Assembly: GCF_018326005.1 (NCBI RefSeq)
Contig: NZ_AP021903.1
Span: forward strand, 4,701,001 to 4,765,000
Reading direction: 5' to 3'
Length of the DNA: 64,000 bases
Source of the DNA: Pseudomonas sp. Seg1
Lineage (GTDB): Bacteria > Pseudomonadota > Gammaproteobacteria > Pseudomonadales > Pseudomonadaceae
The notes below the pieces were generated by a model that saw only the letters and a list, made by a program, of their open reading frames with translations, ran no database searches and was not told the DNA's origin. Of the stretch, positions 9,545-21,700 are shown in pieces; positions within the stretch are counted from its first letter, which is position 1, and every line of letters begins with the position of its first letter. Position numbers and translations under genes: made by a program.

Positions 9545-9844
9545 TCAGTGTTTGCTACCGCCGGCACAGGTCGGCGACGCCGGCGCGGCGCCGATCTCTG
9601 CCCATTCCTGCGGGGTGTAGGTGTGCAGCGCCAACGCATGGAACTCACCCATCAGCTCGCCGAGCGTGCCGTAGACCTTCTGGTGGCGCTTGACCCGGTT
9701 CAGGCCGTCGAACTGCGCGCTGACCACCACAGCCTTGAAGTGGGTCTGTAACCCGCGACTGTGCATGTGGCTTTCATCCAGCACTTGCAGATGCTCGGGC
9801 TGAAGCAGACCCAGCGTCGATTCGATGCGTTGTTGCATGGTCAT
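9545..9844 (-). CDS. bolA: BolA-family regulator/iron-sulfur assembly partner
   Basis: A 99-residue BolA protein: a small, cytoplasmic KH-like fold that binds monothiol glutaredoxins through an Fe-S cluster and affects morphology and stress genes in other bacteria. The conserved core is visible as VLDESHMHS, HFKAVVVS and RVKRHQKVYGTL, and the conserved His residues are present. The ATG at 9844 is preferred over the adjacent GTG because GGAG then sits six bases upstream. It lies 12 bases after the DUF2059 gene and is probably in the same transcript. The C-terminus carries extra Cys/His residues of unknown role. Confidence 0.85.
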   Translation of the reverse strand: MTMQQRIESTLGLLQPEHLQVLDESHMHSRGLQTHFKAVVVSAQFDGLNRVKRHQKVYGTLGELMGEFHALALHTYTPQEWAEIGAAPASPTCAGGSKH

Positions 9845-9856
9845 CACGAACTCCGC

Positions 9857-10378
9857 TTACGGCTTTTTCTTGGCCGGAGCAGCGCCTTTCGGGGCCAGCT
9901 CGTTGGTCATGTCTTCCAGCAGCTTGTTGACCACCGGTACTGCGCTTTCCAGCTTGGCCTGGGTCATCTGGGCCGATTGCTGGGTCAGCTGCGGCATTTT
10001 TTCCAGGACTTTCTTGCCCAGTGGCGACTGGTAGAACGCAACCAGGTCCTTGAGCTCGGATTCGCTGAAGTTGCTGGTGTAGAGCTTGACCATGTCCGGC
10101 TTCAGCTTGTTCCAGCCAATGGCCTGGTCCAGAGCGGCGTTGGCCTTGGCCTGATAGGTTTCCAGGGTAGCTTTCTTGGATTCCGGGGCTTTGGTCTGTT
10201 CAAAACGCTGGGCGAACATTTGCTGCACTTGCATGTACACCGGGGTACCCAGTTTGTCAGCGTGCGCCAGGGTCAGGAAAGCTTCGGCACTGGCGTTGTG
10301 GCTGGCGGTATCGGCAAGCACCTGGCCGCTGGCGCAAACCAGTGCAACCGCGGTACAGATGGCACGAAGACGAGTCAT
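9857..10378 (-). CDS. DUF2059 periplasmic protein
   Basis: A 173-residue exported helical protein. A Sec signal peptide ends at about residue 22 (VCASGQVLA|D). The DUF2059 motif region is FSESELKDLVAFYQSPLGKKVLEKMP, the pattern by which the family is recognised. The C-terminus is Ala/Pro/Lys-rich. Function is not known for the family. The gene heads the two-gene unit with bolA and is divergent from fumC, with about 190 bases between them for both promoters. Confidence 0.8.
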   Translation of the reverse strand: MTRLRAICTAVALVCASGQVLADTASHNASAEAFLTLAHADKLGTPVYMQVQQMFAQRFEQTKAPESKKATLETYQAKANAALDQAIGWNKLKPDMVKLYTSNFSESELKDLVAFYQSPLGKKVLEKMPQLTQQSAQMTQAKLESAVPVVNKLLEDMTNELAPKGAAPAKKKP

Positions 10379-10570
10379 CGAGTTTCCTTTTAAGCAAAGC
10401 GAGGTAAAACCCCAAGGGCGACCATTCTGCGCCTAAAAATCGCTGCGGCTCAACCCCCGGCCTTGCCGCGCTTGATTGACGGGGATTTGCCGGTCAACAA
10501 TCGGATCGAGGGAACCACCTGGGCCGACACCGGCCTAAACTGCGCAAACAGACCAACAGGAGTGTGCACG

Positions 10571-11965
<1,395 letters not shown>

Positions 11966-11989
11966 GTCCTTCAGCACCTGAACGTCCGC

Positions 11990-12056
11990 CATCGCGGGCA
12001 AGCCCGCTCCCACAGGGTTATGTGCATACCTGTGGGAGCATGGCTTGCCCGCGATG
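11990..12056. repeat. REP pair (REPIN)
   Basis: ATCGCGGGCAAGCCCGCTCC and its inverse flank a short spacer between fumC and the convergent EamA permease gene. Each arm holds a GGGCAAGCCCG-like palindrome. Confidence 0.85.
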
Positions 12057-12070
12057 AACGATGACGCGGT

Positions 12071-13030
12071 TCAACTCGCTGCCACCTTCAGCCGCCGCGC
12101 CTTCAATCCGGCAATCAACGAAGGCCCCAACGCCACCAGCGCCGACCCCAGCACCACCAGCACCGCGCCGCCATAACCGAGCGCATTGATCTGCTCGGCA
12201 TGCACATATTCCGGCCAGACCCCGGCCGCAATTGCCACCGCCCCGAACGTCACCAACGGCGTGATCGCCAACGTCGCACTGACCCGCGATGCCTCCCAAT
12301 GCGCCAACGCTTCGGCAAACGCGCCATAGGCAATCAACGTGTTCATGCAGCACGCCAACAGCAGCCAGCCCTGCAACGGGCTCAACTCAAGCGCTTCGAG
12401 CGGATGCACCCAAGGCGTGAGCAACAAGGCGCAGAACAGGTAGATCACCATCATCACTTGCAGCGAATTCCACACCGTCAGCAATTGCTTCTGACCCAGC
12501 GCATAAAAGGTCCAGACCGTCGACGCCAGCAGCACCAGCAACACCCCGGCGGTGTAATCCGACAGCGAGGTCAGCAACTCCGCCAGACGCTGATTGAAAA
12601 ACAGCACAAACCCGATCAGCAACACCGCCAGGCCAATGCCCTGGCCAATGCTGAAGCGCTCCTTGAACACAAACAGACTGGCGATCAGCAACATGATCGG
12701 CCCCATCTGCACCACCAGTTGCGCAGTGCCGGGACTCAGCAGGTTCAGGCCCATCAGGTACAAAACGTAGTTACCGACGAGCCCGAGCACGGCCATCAAC
12801 ACCAGCCAGCCGCCCTTGGGCCCAAGCACTTTGCGGCTCGGAAGGCGTTTGACCGCCGCCAGGTAAATGAACAGACAGCCGCCGGACACCGTCAGGCGAA
12901 ACCAGGTCACCGTGATCGGGTCCATCACCAGCAAGACCTGTTTGAGCTTGATCGGCAGGATGCCCCACAAAAACGCCGTCAGCAGCGCCAGGAACAAGCC
13001 GTACACCCAGCGACCCGATGAAATGTGCAT
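12071..13030 (-). CDS. EamA-family (DMT) permease
   Basis: A 319-residue drug/metabolite-transporter protein with ten hydrophobic segments in two EamA repeats, resembling RarD/RhaT-like exporters (GLFLALLTAFLWGILPI at the start of repeat one). It is an inner-membrane transporter of unknown substrate. The ATG at 13030 (MHISSGRWVYGL) is preceded by CGGGG and places the first membrane segment right at the N-terminus. A TTG 24 bases upstream is a weaker alternative. The gene stands alone, convergent with fumC. Confidence 0.8.
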   Translation of the reverse strand: MHISSGRWVYGLFLALLTAFLWGILPIKLKQVLLVMDPITVTWFRLTVSGGCLFIYLAAVKRLPSRKVLGPKGGWLVLMAVLGLVGNYVLYLMGLNLLSPGTAQLVVQMGPIMLLIASLFVFKERFSIGQGIGLAVLLIGFVLFFNQRLAELLTSLSDYTAGVLLVLLASTVWTFYALGQKQLLTVWNSLQVMMVIYLFCALLLTPWVHPLEALELSPLQGWLLLACCMNTLIAYGAFAEALAHWEASRVSATLAITPLVTFGAVAIAAGVWPEYVHAEQINALGYGGAVLVVLGSALVALGPSLIAGLKARRLKVAAS

Positions 13031-13237
13031 GCGAACCCCGAAGCCTGCCGACAAGTGCGCTCATTCTAGGCTTGGCAACGGACGCAACACAGGGACAGTT
13101 CAGGACACGCCGCGAATGAAACTGTGCAGGTCGCAGCATTAAATTGACGCGCCGCCGTTGATCGGCAGAGCAAGCAGGGTAAGTGCTTCAGGCATAAGCT
13201 CATTGGATCCACTGCCACCGCCATCAGGAGACTCGCC

Positions 13238-13432
13238 ATGTTAGGCATGCGCCGCCAGGACCCCGCCCCCGCCACGCACTTTCGCAGCGACCGGGTGTGT
13301 CGGGTCAATGGCGAACTGTTTTTCAGCACGCGGGAAAATACCCTTGAGGGGCCGTTTGACAGTCCCGAGAAAGCTGAGCTGGAGATAAAAGCCTATATCG
13401 CGCGGATGCAGCTTCTGGATTCAAACCGGTAA
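13238..13432 (+). CDS. Small conserved protein, DUF6316-like
   Basis: A 64-residue cytoplasmic protein beginning MLGMRRQDPAPATHFRSDR, with a central VNGELFFSTRENTLEGPFDS segment. I recognise it as a small conserved Pseudomonas protein of the DUF6316 type (moderate certainty on the family number). CAGGAG lies ten bases before the ATG. Function unknown. Confidence 0.7.
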   Translation: MLGMRRQDPAPATHFRSDRVCRVNGELFFSTRENTLEGPFDSPEKAELEIKAYIARMQLLDSNR

Positions 13433-13447
13433 TAAAGGGTGATCCAA

Positions 13448-13519
13448 TCGCTGGCAAGCCAGCTCCCACAGGATCAGTGGCGAACACCACAAAACCTGTG
13501 GGAGCGGGCTTGCCCGCGA
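13448..13519. repeat. REP pair (REPIN)
   Basis: TCGCTGGCAAGCCAGCTCCC and the inverse GGGAGCGGGCTTGCCCGCGA face each other across about 30 bases, between the small DUF6316-like gene and the convergent thiolase gene. The two arms are of slightly different subtypes. Confidence 0.85.
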
Positions 13520-13553
13520 AGAGGCCAGATCAGACAACACAAATCCTGCCTAT

Positions 13554-14738
13554 TTAACGCACCGCCTCAAACAACCCCGTCGCGCCCATCCCCCCGCCAA
13601 CACACATGGTGACGATGCCGTAACGCAGATTGCGCCGCTGCAACTCCCGCACCAGATGCCCGACCTGACGCGACCCGGTCATGCCGAACGGGTGTCCGAT
13701 GGAGATCGAGCCGCCATTGACGTTGTACTTCTCGTTGTCGATCTCCAGCCGATCCCGGCTGTACAGGCACTGCGAGGCGAACGCCTCGTTCAGTTCCCAC
13801 AAATCGATATCCGCCACCTGCAAACCCTTGGCCTTGAGCAGTTTCGGCACCGAGAACACCGGGCCGATGCCCATCTCGTCCGGCTCGCAACCGGCCACGG
13901 TGAAACCGCGGAAAAACGCTTTCGGCTTGAGGCCCAGTTGCAACGCTTTCTCCAGGCTCATCACCAGCGTCATCGACGCACCGTCCGACAGTTGTGACGA
14001 GTTGCCCGCCGTCACCGAACCGTCTTCGGCAAACACCGGTTTCAACGCGGCGAGGCTTTCGTAAGTGGTGTCCGGGCGGTTGCAATCGTCACGATCAACG
14101 ATGCCATCGAGAATCTGCACGGCACCGCTGTTCTTGTCCTCGACGCGATACTTCACCGCCATCGGCACGATTTCATCGTTGAACAAGCCGGCGGCCTGCG
14201 CCTGTGCGGTACGAATCTGGCTTTGCAGGGAATAGCGATCCTGCGCCTCACGGCTGACGCCATAACGCCGCGCCACGACTTCGGCGGTCTGCCCCATCGT
14301 GTAATAGATGCCCGGCGCCTGCTGTTTGAGCAGCGGGTTGATCAGGTGATCGGTGTTGACGCTTTTCAGGGTCAGGCTGATCGACTCGACGCCGCCGGCG
14401 ACGATGATGTCGCTGCAGCCCGAGGCGATCTGATTGGCAGCAATCGCGATCGCCTGCAAACCCGACGAACAGAATCGATTGAGGGTCATGCCGGCCACGC
14501 CCGTGCCCAGTTGCGAGAGCACCGCGACGTTACGACCGATGTTGTAGCCCTGCGCGCCTTCGTTGGAGCCGGCGCCGACGATGCAATCTTCGACGCTCGC
14601 CGGGTCGATGTCATTGCGCGACAGCAGCGCGTTGACGCAGTGCGCCGCCATGTCGTCAGGGCGGGTCTGGTTGAACTTGCCGCGAAAGGACTTGGCCAGG
14701 CCCGTCCGGACGCTGTCGACGATCACCACTTCACGCAT
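13554..14738 (-). CDS. Acetyl-CoA C-acyltransferase (thiolase)
   Basis: A 394-residue thiolase of standard length, catalysing thiolytic cleavage or condensation of 3-oxoacyl-CoA. The nucleophilic Cys is in NRFCSSGLQA, the His is in GGSISIGHPFGM and the second catalytic Cys is in MCVGGGMGATG. GAGG precedes the ATG at 14738; the 24 codons upstream in frame do not look like protein. No fadB-like partner is adjacent, so beta-oxidation versus a biosynthetic role cannot be decided from context. Confidence 0.88.
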   Translation of the reverse strand: MREVVIVDSVRTGLAKSFRGKFNQTRPDDMAAHCVNALLSRNDIDPASVEDCIVGAGSNEGAQGYNIGRNVAVLSQLGTGVAGMTLNRFCSSGLQAIAIAANQIASGCSDIIVAGGVESISLTLKSVNTDHLINPLLKQQAPGIYYTMGQTAEVVARRYGVSREAQDRYSLQSQIRTAQAQAAGLFNDEIVPMAVKYRVEDKNSGAVQILDGIVDRDDCNRPDTTYESLAALKPVFAEDGSVTAGNSSQLSDGASMTLVMSLEKALQLGLKPKAFFRGFTVAGCEPDEMGIGPVFSVPKLLKAKGLQVADIDLWELNEAFASQCLYSRDRLEIDNEKYNVNGGSISIGHPFGMTGSRQVGHLVRELQRRNLRYGIVTMCVGGGMGATGLFEAVR

Positions 14739-14841
14739 GGCATACCTCATTGTTGTTGTCGGTTGAGAGTGGACCTGAGCATAAGTCCACCCGATTACCG
14801 ACCGCGACAATCATTCACCCCGCGTATGCGTGTTCATCGGC

Positions 14842-16356
14842 TCAGTCCTTGTGCTTTTTGGCCTTCTTGTCGGACTTTTCGAACGCCTCTTCCAGAGCCC
14901 GGTTGATCGTGCGCAAGACCTTGACCCGGGCCCAGCGCTTGTCGTTGGCCTCAATCAGCGTCCATGGCGAGATCTCGGTGCTGGTGCGGTCGACCATGTC
15001 GCCAACGGCGGCGCGGTAATCGTCCCACTTGTCGCGGTTACGCCAGTCGTCTTCAGTGATCTTGAAACGCTTGAACGGGATTTCCTCGCGCTCCTGGAAA
15101 CGCTCCATTTGCGTGTCCTTGTCGATGGCCAGCCAGAATTTGACCACGATCACCCCAGCGTCGGCGACCTGCTCCTCGAAGTCATTGATCTCGCCGTAGG
15201 CGCGCATCCAGTCGGCGGTGCTGCAAAAGCCTTCGACCCGTTCCACCAACACCCGGCCATACCAGGAACGGTCGAACACGGTGAACTTGCCCCGCGCCGG
15301 AATATGCCGCCAGAACCGCCACAGGTACGGTTGCGCGCGCTCCTCTTCGGTCGGCGCGGCAATCGGCACGATGCTGTACTGACGCGGATCGAGCGCCGCC
15401 GCCACCCGGCGAATCGCCCCACCCTTGCCTGCCGCATCATTACCTTCGAAGACGGCGACCAAGGCGTGGCGGCGCATGCGTTTGTCACGCATCAGGCCGG
15501 ACAGCCGCGCCTGCTCGGTGATCAGTTGCTCTTCGTAGTCTTTCTTGTCCAGACGCTGGGTCAGATCAAGGCTGTCGAGCAGGTTCAACTGATCAACCGC
15601 CGTGCCCAATGGCGCAGCACTGACATCGTGGGGATGCACGTCCGGACGCTTCAGGGCGTTCTGCAAACCCTCAAGCAGAATCTTGCCGACCGCCAGACTG
15701 CGGTAATGCGCATCCACGCCTTCGATAATGTGCCACGGCGCGTAGTCGCGACTGGTCCGGCGCAGCACGCGCTCGCCGTACTTGACGAACTTGTCGTAAG
15801 TCTCCGATTGCTGCCAGTCCAGCGGGCTGATGCGCCAGCTGTGCAACGGGTCGTCAGCGAGGGCCTTGAGCCGCGCCTTCATCTGTTTCTTGGACAGGTG
15901 GAACCAGAACTTGAAGATCAGCGCGCCTTCATCGCAGAGCATTTTTTCCAGGCGCTCGGCCGCGTTGATCGCTTGATCCAGGCGCGGGTCCTTGAACAAT
16001 CCGTGCACCCGGCCCTGGAGCATCTGGCTGTACCAGTTGCCGAAGAAAATCCCCATCCGCCCCTTGGCCGGCAGCATCCGCCAGTAGCGCCAGGCCGGTG
16101 GCCGCGCCAGTTCTTCGTCGGTCTGCTGATCGAAAGTGCGCACCTCGATCAGGCGCGGGTCCATCCACTCGTTGAGCAATTTGACCGTCTCGCCCTTGCC
16201 CGCGCCCTCGATACCGTTGATCAAAATGATCACCGGGAAGCGCTTCTGCTGCTGCAACTCGAACTGCGCTTCCAGCAGTGCTTCACGCAGTGCCGGGACG
16301 GCAGCCTCATAAGTGTCTTTGTCGATGGCGTGACCGATTTCAGCGGATTCAAACAT
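14842..16356 (-). CDS. pap: Polyphosphate:AMP phosphotransferase (double PPK2)
   Basis: A 504-residue cytoplasmic enzyme made of two fused PPK2 domains (about 1-245 and 260-495). This is the architecture of polyphosphate:AMP phosphotransferase, which makes ADP from AMP using polyphosphate. Walker A-like loops are visible in both halves: GIEGAGKGET and EGNDAAGKGG. Lid-region motifs are FFGNWYSQML and FDRSWYGRVLVERVEGF. The C-terminus is Lys-rich. AAGGAG precedes the ATG at 16356. In this family the second domain normally keeps catalysis while the first is degenerate; here the second domain has the more canonical motifs. Confidence 0.9.
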   Translation of the reverse strand: MFESAEIGHAIDKDTYEAAVPALREALLEAQFELQQQKRFPVIILINGIEGAGKGETVKLLNEWMDPRLIEVRTFDQQTDEELARPPAWRYWRMLPAKGRMGIFFGNWYSQMLQGRVHGLFKDPRLDQAINAAERLEKMLCDEGALIFKFWFHLSKKQMKARLKALADDPLHSWRISPLDWQQSETYDKFVKYGERVLRRTSRDYAPWHIIEGVDAHYRSLAVGKILLEGLQNALKRPDVHPHDVSAAPLGTAVDQLNLLDSLDLTQRLDKKDYEEQLITEQARLSGLMRDKRMRRHALVAVFEGNDAAGKGGAIRRVAAALDPRQYSIVPIAAPTEEERAQPYLWRFWRHIPARGKFTVFDRSWYGRVLVERVEGFCSTADWMRAYGEINDFEEQVADAGVIVVKFWLAIDKDTQMERFQEREEIPFKRFKITEDDWRNRDKWDDYRAAVGDMVDRTSTEISPWTLIEANDKRWARVKVLRTINRALEEAFEKSDKKAKKHKD

Positions 16357-16485
16357 GGGACGGCTCCTTCCAGGGTTCAGCAAGACTAGCGGATTGGGCA
16401 CGGGCAAGGAGGAGAAATTCCCCTGATTCTGTGCGCAATGGCAACCCTTGAATTGCGTGCCAAACCTGACGTGCATGGAAACCCT

Positions 16486-16620
16486 TGTGGTGAGGGGATT
16501 TATCCCCGACCGGCTGCGTAGCAGTCGTAAAGCCATTAGACGCGGTTTGACTGAGGCAGCAGGGTTGAATGGTTTTGGGGCCGCTTCGCTACCCATCGGG
16601 GATAAATCCCCTCGCCACAG
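16486..16620. repeat. Extragenic inverted repeat, GAGGGGATTTATCCCC type
   Basis: GTGGTGAGGGGATTTATCCC and the inverse GGGGATAAATCCCCTCGCCAC enclose about 90 bases. It occupies most of the 387-base gap between pap and mnmC, which shows no gene. Confidence 0.8.
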
Positions 16621-16743
16621 GGTTATCGGTTCAGGTCTTGAATCACCCATTGTCCTTGAGCTTGCAAACCCAAGGCTTGCCATGGATCAAGCAGCCCCTG
16701 CGCGATCGGCTAGAATGGCGGCCTTGTTGCTGCCGAGCCTGCC

Positions 16744-18723
16744 ATGAAACCTGTAATGCCCCACGCCCAACTCGACTGGGATGACCAGGGACGCCCGCGT
16801 TCGCGAGTGTTCGATGACGTGTATTTTTCCGACCAGTCGGGGCTGGAGGAAACCCGTTATGTGTTCCTTGAACAGAACCGTCTGGCCGAGCGCTTCGCAG
16901 CATTGCCGGCGGACGGGCGATTGGTCATCGGTGAAACCGGATTCGGCACCGGGTTGAATTTTCTCTGCGCCTGGCAACTGTTCGAAGCGCATGCCTCGGC
17001 CAGCGCACGGCTGCATTTTGTCAGTGTCGAAAAGTACCCGTTGAGCCCTGCCGACCTGCAACGCGCACTGGCGTTATGGCCGGCGCTGAAACCGCTCGCC
17101 GATCAGTTACTCAAACATTACGTGGCCATCCATCAAGGCTTCCAGCGCATCACCCTGGCCAACGGTCGAGTGACGCTGACGCTGTTGATCGGTGATGCCC
17201 TGGAGCAGTTGCCGCAGCTGGACGCGCAAATCGACGCGTGGTTCCTCGACGGTTTCGCCCCGGCGAAGAACCCCGATATGTGGACCGCCGAACTGTTCGT
17301 CGAACTGGCCCGTCTGGCGGCGCCCGGCTCGACCATCAGCACCTTTACCAGCACCGGCTGGGTGCGGCGTTTGCTCAACGCCGCCGGGTTCAAGATGAAA
17401 CGCACGCCGGGCATCGGCCACAAATGGGAAATTCTCCGTGGCGAATTCCTCGGCTGGCCCGAGGACGTCGCCCCGCCGCCAGCGGAAAAACCCTGGTTCG
17501 CGCGCCCTGCGCCGCTAAACGGTGACCGGCGGGTGCTGGTGATCGGCGCCGGTCTGGCCGGTTGCGCCACGGCAGCCAGCCTTGCGTCACGCGGCTGGCA
17601 AGTGAGTTTGCTGGAGCGCCACGCAGCCGTTGCGCAAGAAGCGTCCGGCAACCCGCAAGGCGTGCTGTACCTGAAACTGTCAGCCCATGGCACGGCGTTG
17701 TCGCAACTGATTGTCAGCGGCTTCGGCTACACCCGACGCCTGCTGGAAACCCTGCAACGCGGCAGCGACTGGGACGATTGTGGCGTGCTGCAGCTGGCGT
17801 TCAACGCCAAGGAAGCCGAGCGCCACGCGCAATTGGCAGAAGCATTCCCGCCAGACCTGCTGCAGTGGCTCGACCAGCCCGAGGCACAGGCCCGCGCCGG
17901 GGTCGGTGTGGCCCACGGCGGTTTGTACTATCCCGAAGGCGGTTGGGTGCATCCACCCGCGTTGTGTCAGGCGCAAGCCGCGCAAGCGAATGTCGAACTG
18001 CTCAGCCATCGCGAAGTGCTTGATCTGCGCAAGGTCGATGACCAGTGGCAGGCCTTCGACGGCGACCGTCTGCTCGCCAGCGCGCCCGTCGTGGTATTGG
18101 CCGGCGCTGCCGAGATCAAGCGTTTTGCGCAAAGCGCCGAGTTGCCACTCAAGCGCATTCGCGGACAGATCACCCGGCTGGCGCAGACTGCACACAGCCA
18201 GACACTGGCCACGGTGGTGTGCGCCGAAGGTTACGTCGCACCCGCACGCTTGGGCGAACACACCCTGGGCGCCAGCTTCGATTTCAACAGCAACGAACTG
18301 ACTCCGACCATCGCCGAACACTTGGGCAATCTGGCCATGCTCGAGGAGATTTCCAGCGATCTGGTGGCGCGTCTGCAAATCGATCAACAGGCGCCTGAAG
18401 ACCTCCAGGGCCGAGCGGCCTTCCGTTGCACCAGCCCGGACTACCTGCCGATCGTCGGCCCCCTTGCCGACCGTGAAGCGTTCATTCAAGCCTATGCCGC
18501 GCTGAGCAAGGATGCCCGGCAAGTGCCGGACATCGCCTGCCCATGGCTCGACGGTTTATACGTCAACAGTGGCCATGGCTCGCGCGGCCTGATTACCGCG
18601 CCATTGTCCGGCGAACTGCTCGCCGCCTGGCTGGACAACGAGCCGTTGCCGCTGCCAAGAAGCGTGGCGGAGGCCTGTCATCCGAACCGTTTCGCGCTGC
18701 GCCAGCTGATTCGCGGCAAGTAG
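16744..18723 (+). CDS. mnmC: Bifunctional tRNA mnm5U34 enzyme MnmC
   Basis: A 659-residue two-domain enzyme finishing 5-methylaminomethyl-uridine 34 in tRNAs. The N-terminal methyltransferase (about 1-240) has the SAM-binding loop GETGFGTGLNFL and an FLDGFAPAKNPDMW segment. The C-terminal FAD oxidase (about 262-655) starts with the dinucleotide motif VIGAGLAGCATAASLASRG and removes the carboxymethyl group. Size and order are typical of gamma-proteobacterial MnmC. An alternative ATG four codons downstream is possible. It ends three bases from the convergent giant LRR gene. Confidence 0.93.
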   Translation: MKPVMPHAQLDWDDQGRPRSRVFDDVYFSDQSGLEETRYVFLEQNRLAERFAALPADGRLVIGETGFGTGLNFLCAWQLFEAHASASARLHFVSVEKYPLSPADLQRALALWPALKPLADQLLKHYVAIHQGFQRITLANGRVTLTLLIGDALEQLPQLDAQIDAWFLDGFAPAKNPDMWTAELFVELARLAAPGSTISTFTSTGWVRRLLNAAGFKMKRTPGIGHKWEILRGEFLGWPEDVAPPPAEKPWFARPAPLNGDRRVLVIGAGLAGCATAASLASRGWQVSLLERHAAVAQEASGNPQGVLYLKLSAHGTALSQLIVSGFGYTRRLLETLQRGSDWDDCGVLQLAFNAKEAERHAQLAEAFPPDLLQWLDQPEAQARAGVGVAHGGLYYPEGGWVHPPALCQAQAAQANVELLSHREVLDLRKVDDQWQAFDGDRLLASAPVVVLAGAAEIKRFAQSAELPLKRIRGQITRLAQTAHSQTLATVVCAEGYVAPARLGEHTLGASFDFNSNELTPTIAEHLGNLAMLEEISSDLVARLQIDQQAPEDLQGRAAFRCTSPDYLPIVGPLADREAFIQAYAALSKDARQVPDIACPWLDGLYVNSGHGSRGLITAPLSGELLAAWLDNEPLPLPRSVAEACHPNRFALRQLIRGK

Positions 18724-18726
18724 ATT

Positions 18727-21700
18727 TCACGCATCGGGCAACGCACAGATGCCCAGATCGACGAGGCGTATCGCATCGTCGGTCAGGCGTGAGAGTTCGG
18801 CTTGTACCGCCTTCTCTCGCTTTGACTGGATGGCATCCATCTGGCTCAGATAATCCGCCGTGGTCAGTTGGGTTGCCTGTTCGAAAACCGTGTTCATCTG
18901 CGGCGCGAATTTCTCATCAATGGCGGTGAATTTTCGTGCAAACGTGCGCTTGAGGTAGTCACCCCAGAATGGTTGACGCTGCATGAACGTCAGCCATTCG
19001 GAAGACAGCTCCGCCGCTTTGACCGTGTTTGTTGCCGTTTCCAGATCCGCCGCGGTCACTCCGCCCAACACGGCAAACTTCATATGCCGTGGCTGCCCCG
19101 GCAGATTGAGCGCATCGGCCAAACCAACGCGATAGGCGAGGTTCACTTCCAGCGGATCAGCCGCCGGATTTTGGCTGGCATGCTTAAGCGCAATCCGATC
19201 AAGCTGATCCAGCCGAAACAGACCTCGGCCAAGCATGAGCAGCGGTTTCGCGCTGCTGCTTTGACCGCTCGCAATCCGCGTCACTCTGTTGACTTCCACC
19301 GCGACTTCGAGATGACTGAAGTTCATGGCTGCACTGTCGGTGCAGTTGATCGGGTTGGCGGCCAGGTTCAGCACCTGCTCACTCAGGATCACATCGGGTT
19401 CGGCCGTTTCAAGCACCGACCAGACTCGTCGATGCATGTCCTCACTCACCTTTTCAGAGTCGGCCGTATTACCCAGTTCCGCGAGCAGATGAAACAAGCC
19501 CTCGGCCCTCGGATCATCCTTGAAGGCCGTCCAGATCCGGTTACGCCGCCCCCAATCCGCGCCAGCCCCATCCTTGAACCACAACGAGCGCGCCTGCTGC
19601 TCATCGAGGCGAGCGATGTCGTCTTCCAGATAGCCCATGCCGATGCCGATGTTTTTTCGATAGTCGGCCAGATGGGTGCGGCTGCTCAGCGACAACGGAT
19701 TGCCACGCAGATTGAGTGCCTGAGTGAAATGTTTCGGAGCCTTGAACAGCCACGCCGGCAGGTCCTTGATCTCGTTACCGCGCAAATCGACCCAATCCAG
19801 ATACGGCAGGCGTGCAAGGCCTTTGGGCAATTCGGTGGCGCGGGTGTCGTTCAGGGCCAAGGCACGCAAGTCAAACAGTTTGCTCACGTCCGGGGTCGCG
19901 CCCAGCGGATTACCGCTCAGGTTCAGGCGGCGCAGTGTCCGCAATTGGCTCAGTTTGGCCAGGGTGTGTTCGGTCAGCTTGATCTGGTTGCCGGCCAGGC
20001 TCAACCGGGCAAGCTTGGGCATGTGCGACAGCACTTCAGGTAGCCGGGTCAGAGTATTGCTGTCGAGTTCAAGGTATTCGACCTGCTTGAAGGCCTTGAG
20101 GAAATACACGAGGTCGTCGTCCTGCGCCATATTCTTCAGCGACAACTGTTGTATGTGATCGAAATTCAATCCGGAGGGTAACGTTGGCAGTTTGCCGACC
20201 CGCATGCCGTCCAGATTCAAGGTGCAGACTGATTTTCCACTCTCATCGGTAGTCAGCAGAATCCGTCGAAAGCTGTTCTCGATCTGCTCGGCGGCCCACT
20301 TGCGACTGTGCTGCACTTCAGCCGAATCGCCGCCCACCGCTTTGATGGCGTCCTTGTCCTCGCTCCATTTATCCAGCACCTCGCGCAAGTGCTCAAGGTC
20401 GCGGCGCAACGTTCTGACCTGGGTTGCGCGGGTCAGCGAGTCAGTTCCCAGGCCGTCAATAAACTCACTGGCCTGCGTCTCGGAAAACCGTGGATAGAGC
20501 TTTTTGACCTTGCGCAGTAACGTCCGGGGATGGCTCGTCGCTGCCGGAGCTTGATCGGCCTGAAGGCAGGCAGGCTCAGCGACCAGTGGTTCAAGCTTGC
20601 CCTCGGTCAGGATCCGCGCACTGGCTTCACGCTCATCCAGTGCCACATCGAACAGCTTGCTGCGCAGCCGTGCACTGTCGGCGTCAACAGGATCGGGAAA
20701 ACCGGCGGCCAGACGCTGGCGCGGCGACAGAGCCTTGAGGACCGCGGTGTAGAGGCTGTCCGGGCTCGCCGCCACGCGTCCGAGGGATTTTTCGTCGCCG
20801 GCGAATACCTCATAACCGTCACTGGATTTGACCAGCGTGCAGGTATTCGAGGGGGGCGCCGTCGTCTCGCCGATGGCTTCCAGTACTGGCCCGGTCAGTG
20901 ACTTCTCCCGCACGGTCAGACGCAGAGCCGGATCCCAACCACTCAAACGGGGCAGCAACTGGATGGCGAGTTTTTCGTTATCCGGATTGGCAATCCGCGG
21001 CAGGTGAAACCCGCTCAACGCCCGATCCAGGCGCACAGCGGCGCTGGCATCACAGACTTTCTGCGCCAGCCCCAGGGGCACCCGCCCGGTCGCGCGCAAA
21101 TGCACACGCTCGACGCTCGACGCCTGTTCGATCAACTGCTGAGCGTAACGCGCAGGAATGTCGGCAAACACGCTGCGCAACTTCTTCACCTCGTCGACCT
21201 CACTCTGGTCATAGCGCTGATACATGCGCTCGAACACTGCACGACGATCAGCCTTGAGTGCCGCACCCAGCTTCTTCGCCAGTGCTTGACTTTCGCCTTC
21301 GCCATTCACCTTGCTGCCCAGCAACGTATCGACCTCCTTCTGATACAGGCCGTCGATCACCGTTTGCAGCAATTGCCCGGAATCCAGCTCATCCTCGCTG
21401 ACCACCACACTGAGTGTGTCGTCAGGGGTGCTGGGCGCGGGATACCTGGCACTGACGGCTCCTTCGCTATCTTGGACTTCGATGTAACGGTCCGTCGGCC
21501 AACCTGACAACTTCGGTAAACCGTGCAGTTGTTCCTGCACTGGCTGATCCGAGTGGATTTCACCCAAGCCCAGCTCGCGGATGAGCAGGCGCAACTGCCG
21601 CTCGATGCGCACTCGTTCCACGGTATCGCGCAACCGAACAGGCAACGCGAGGTTGTCGATAAAGGCACGCTGCAACTCATCCTCGGTAACGCCGCTGAGT

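Noticed and set aside
10463..10570. A 36-codon N-terminal extension of FumC
   Set aside because: The ATG at 10571 has an ideal ribosome-binding site and gives the standard 464-residue length.
14830..16389. A 519-codon frame on the plus strand opposite pap
   Set aside because: Reverse shadow of the double-PPK2 gene; no protein-like motifs.
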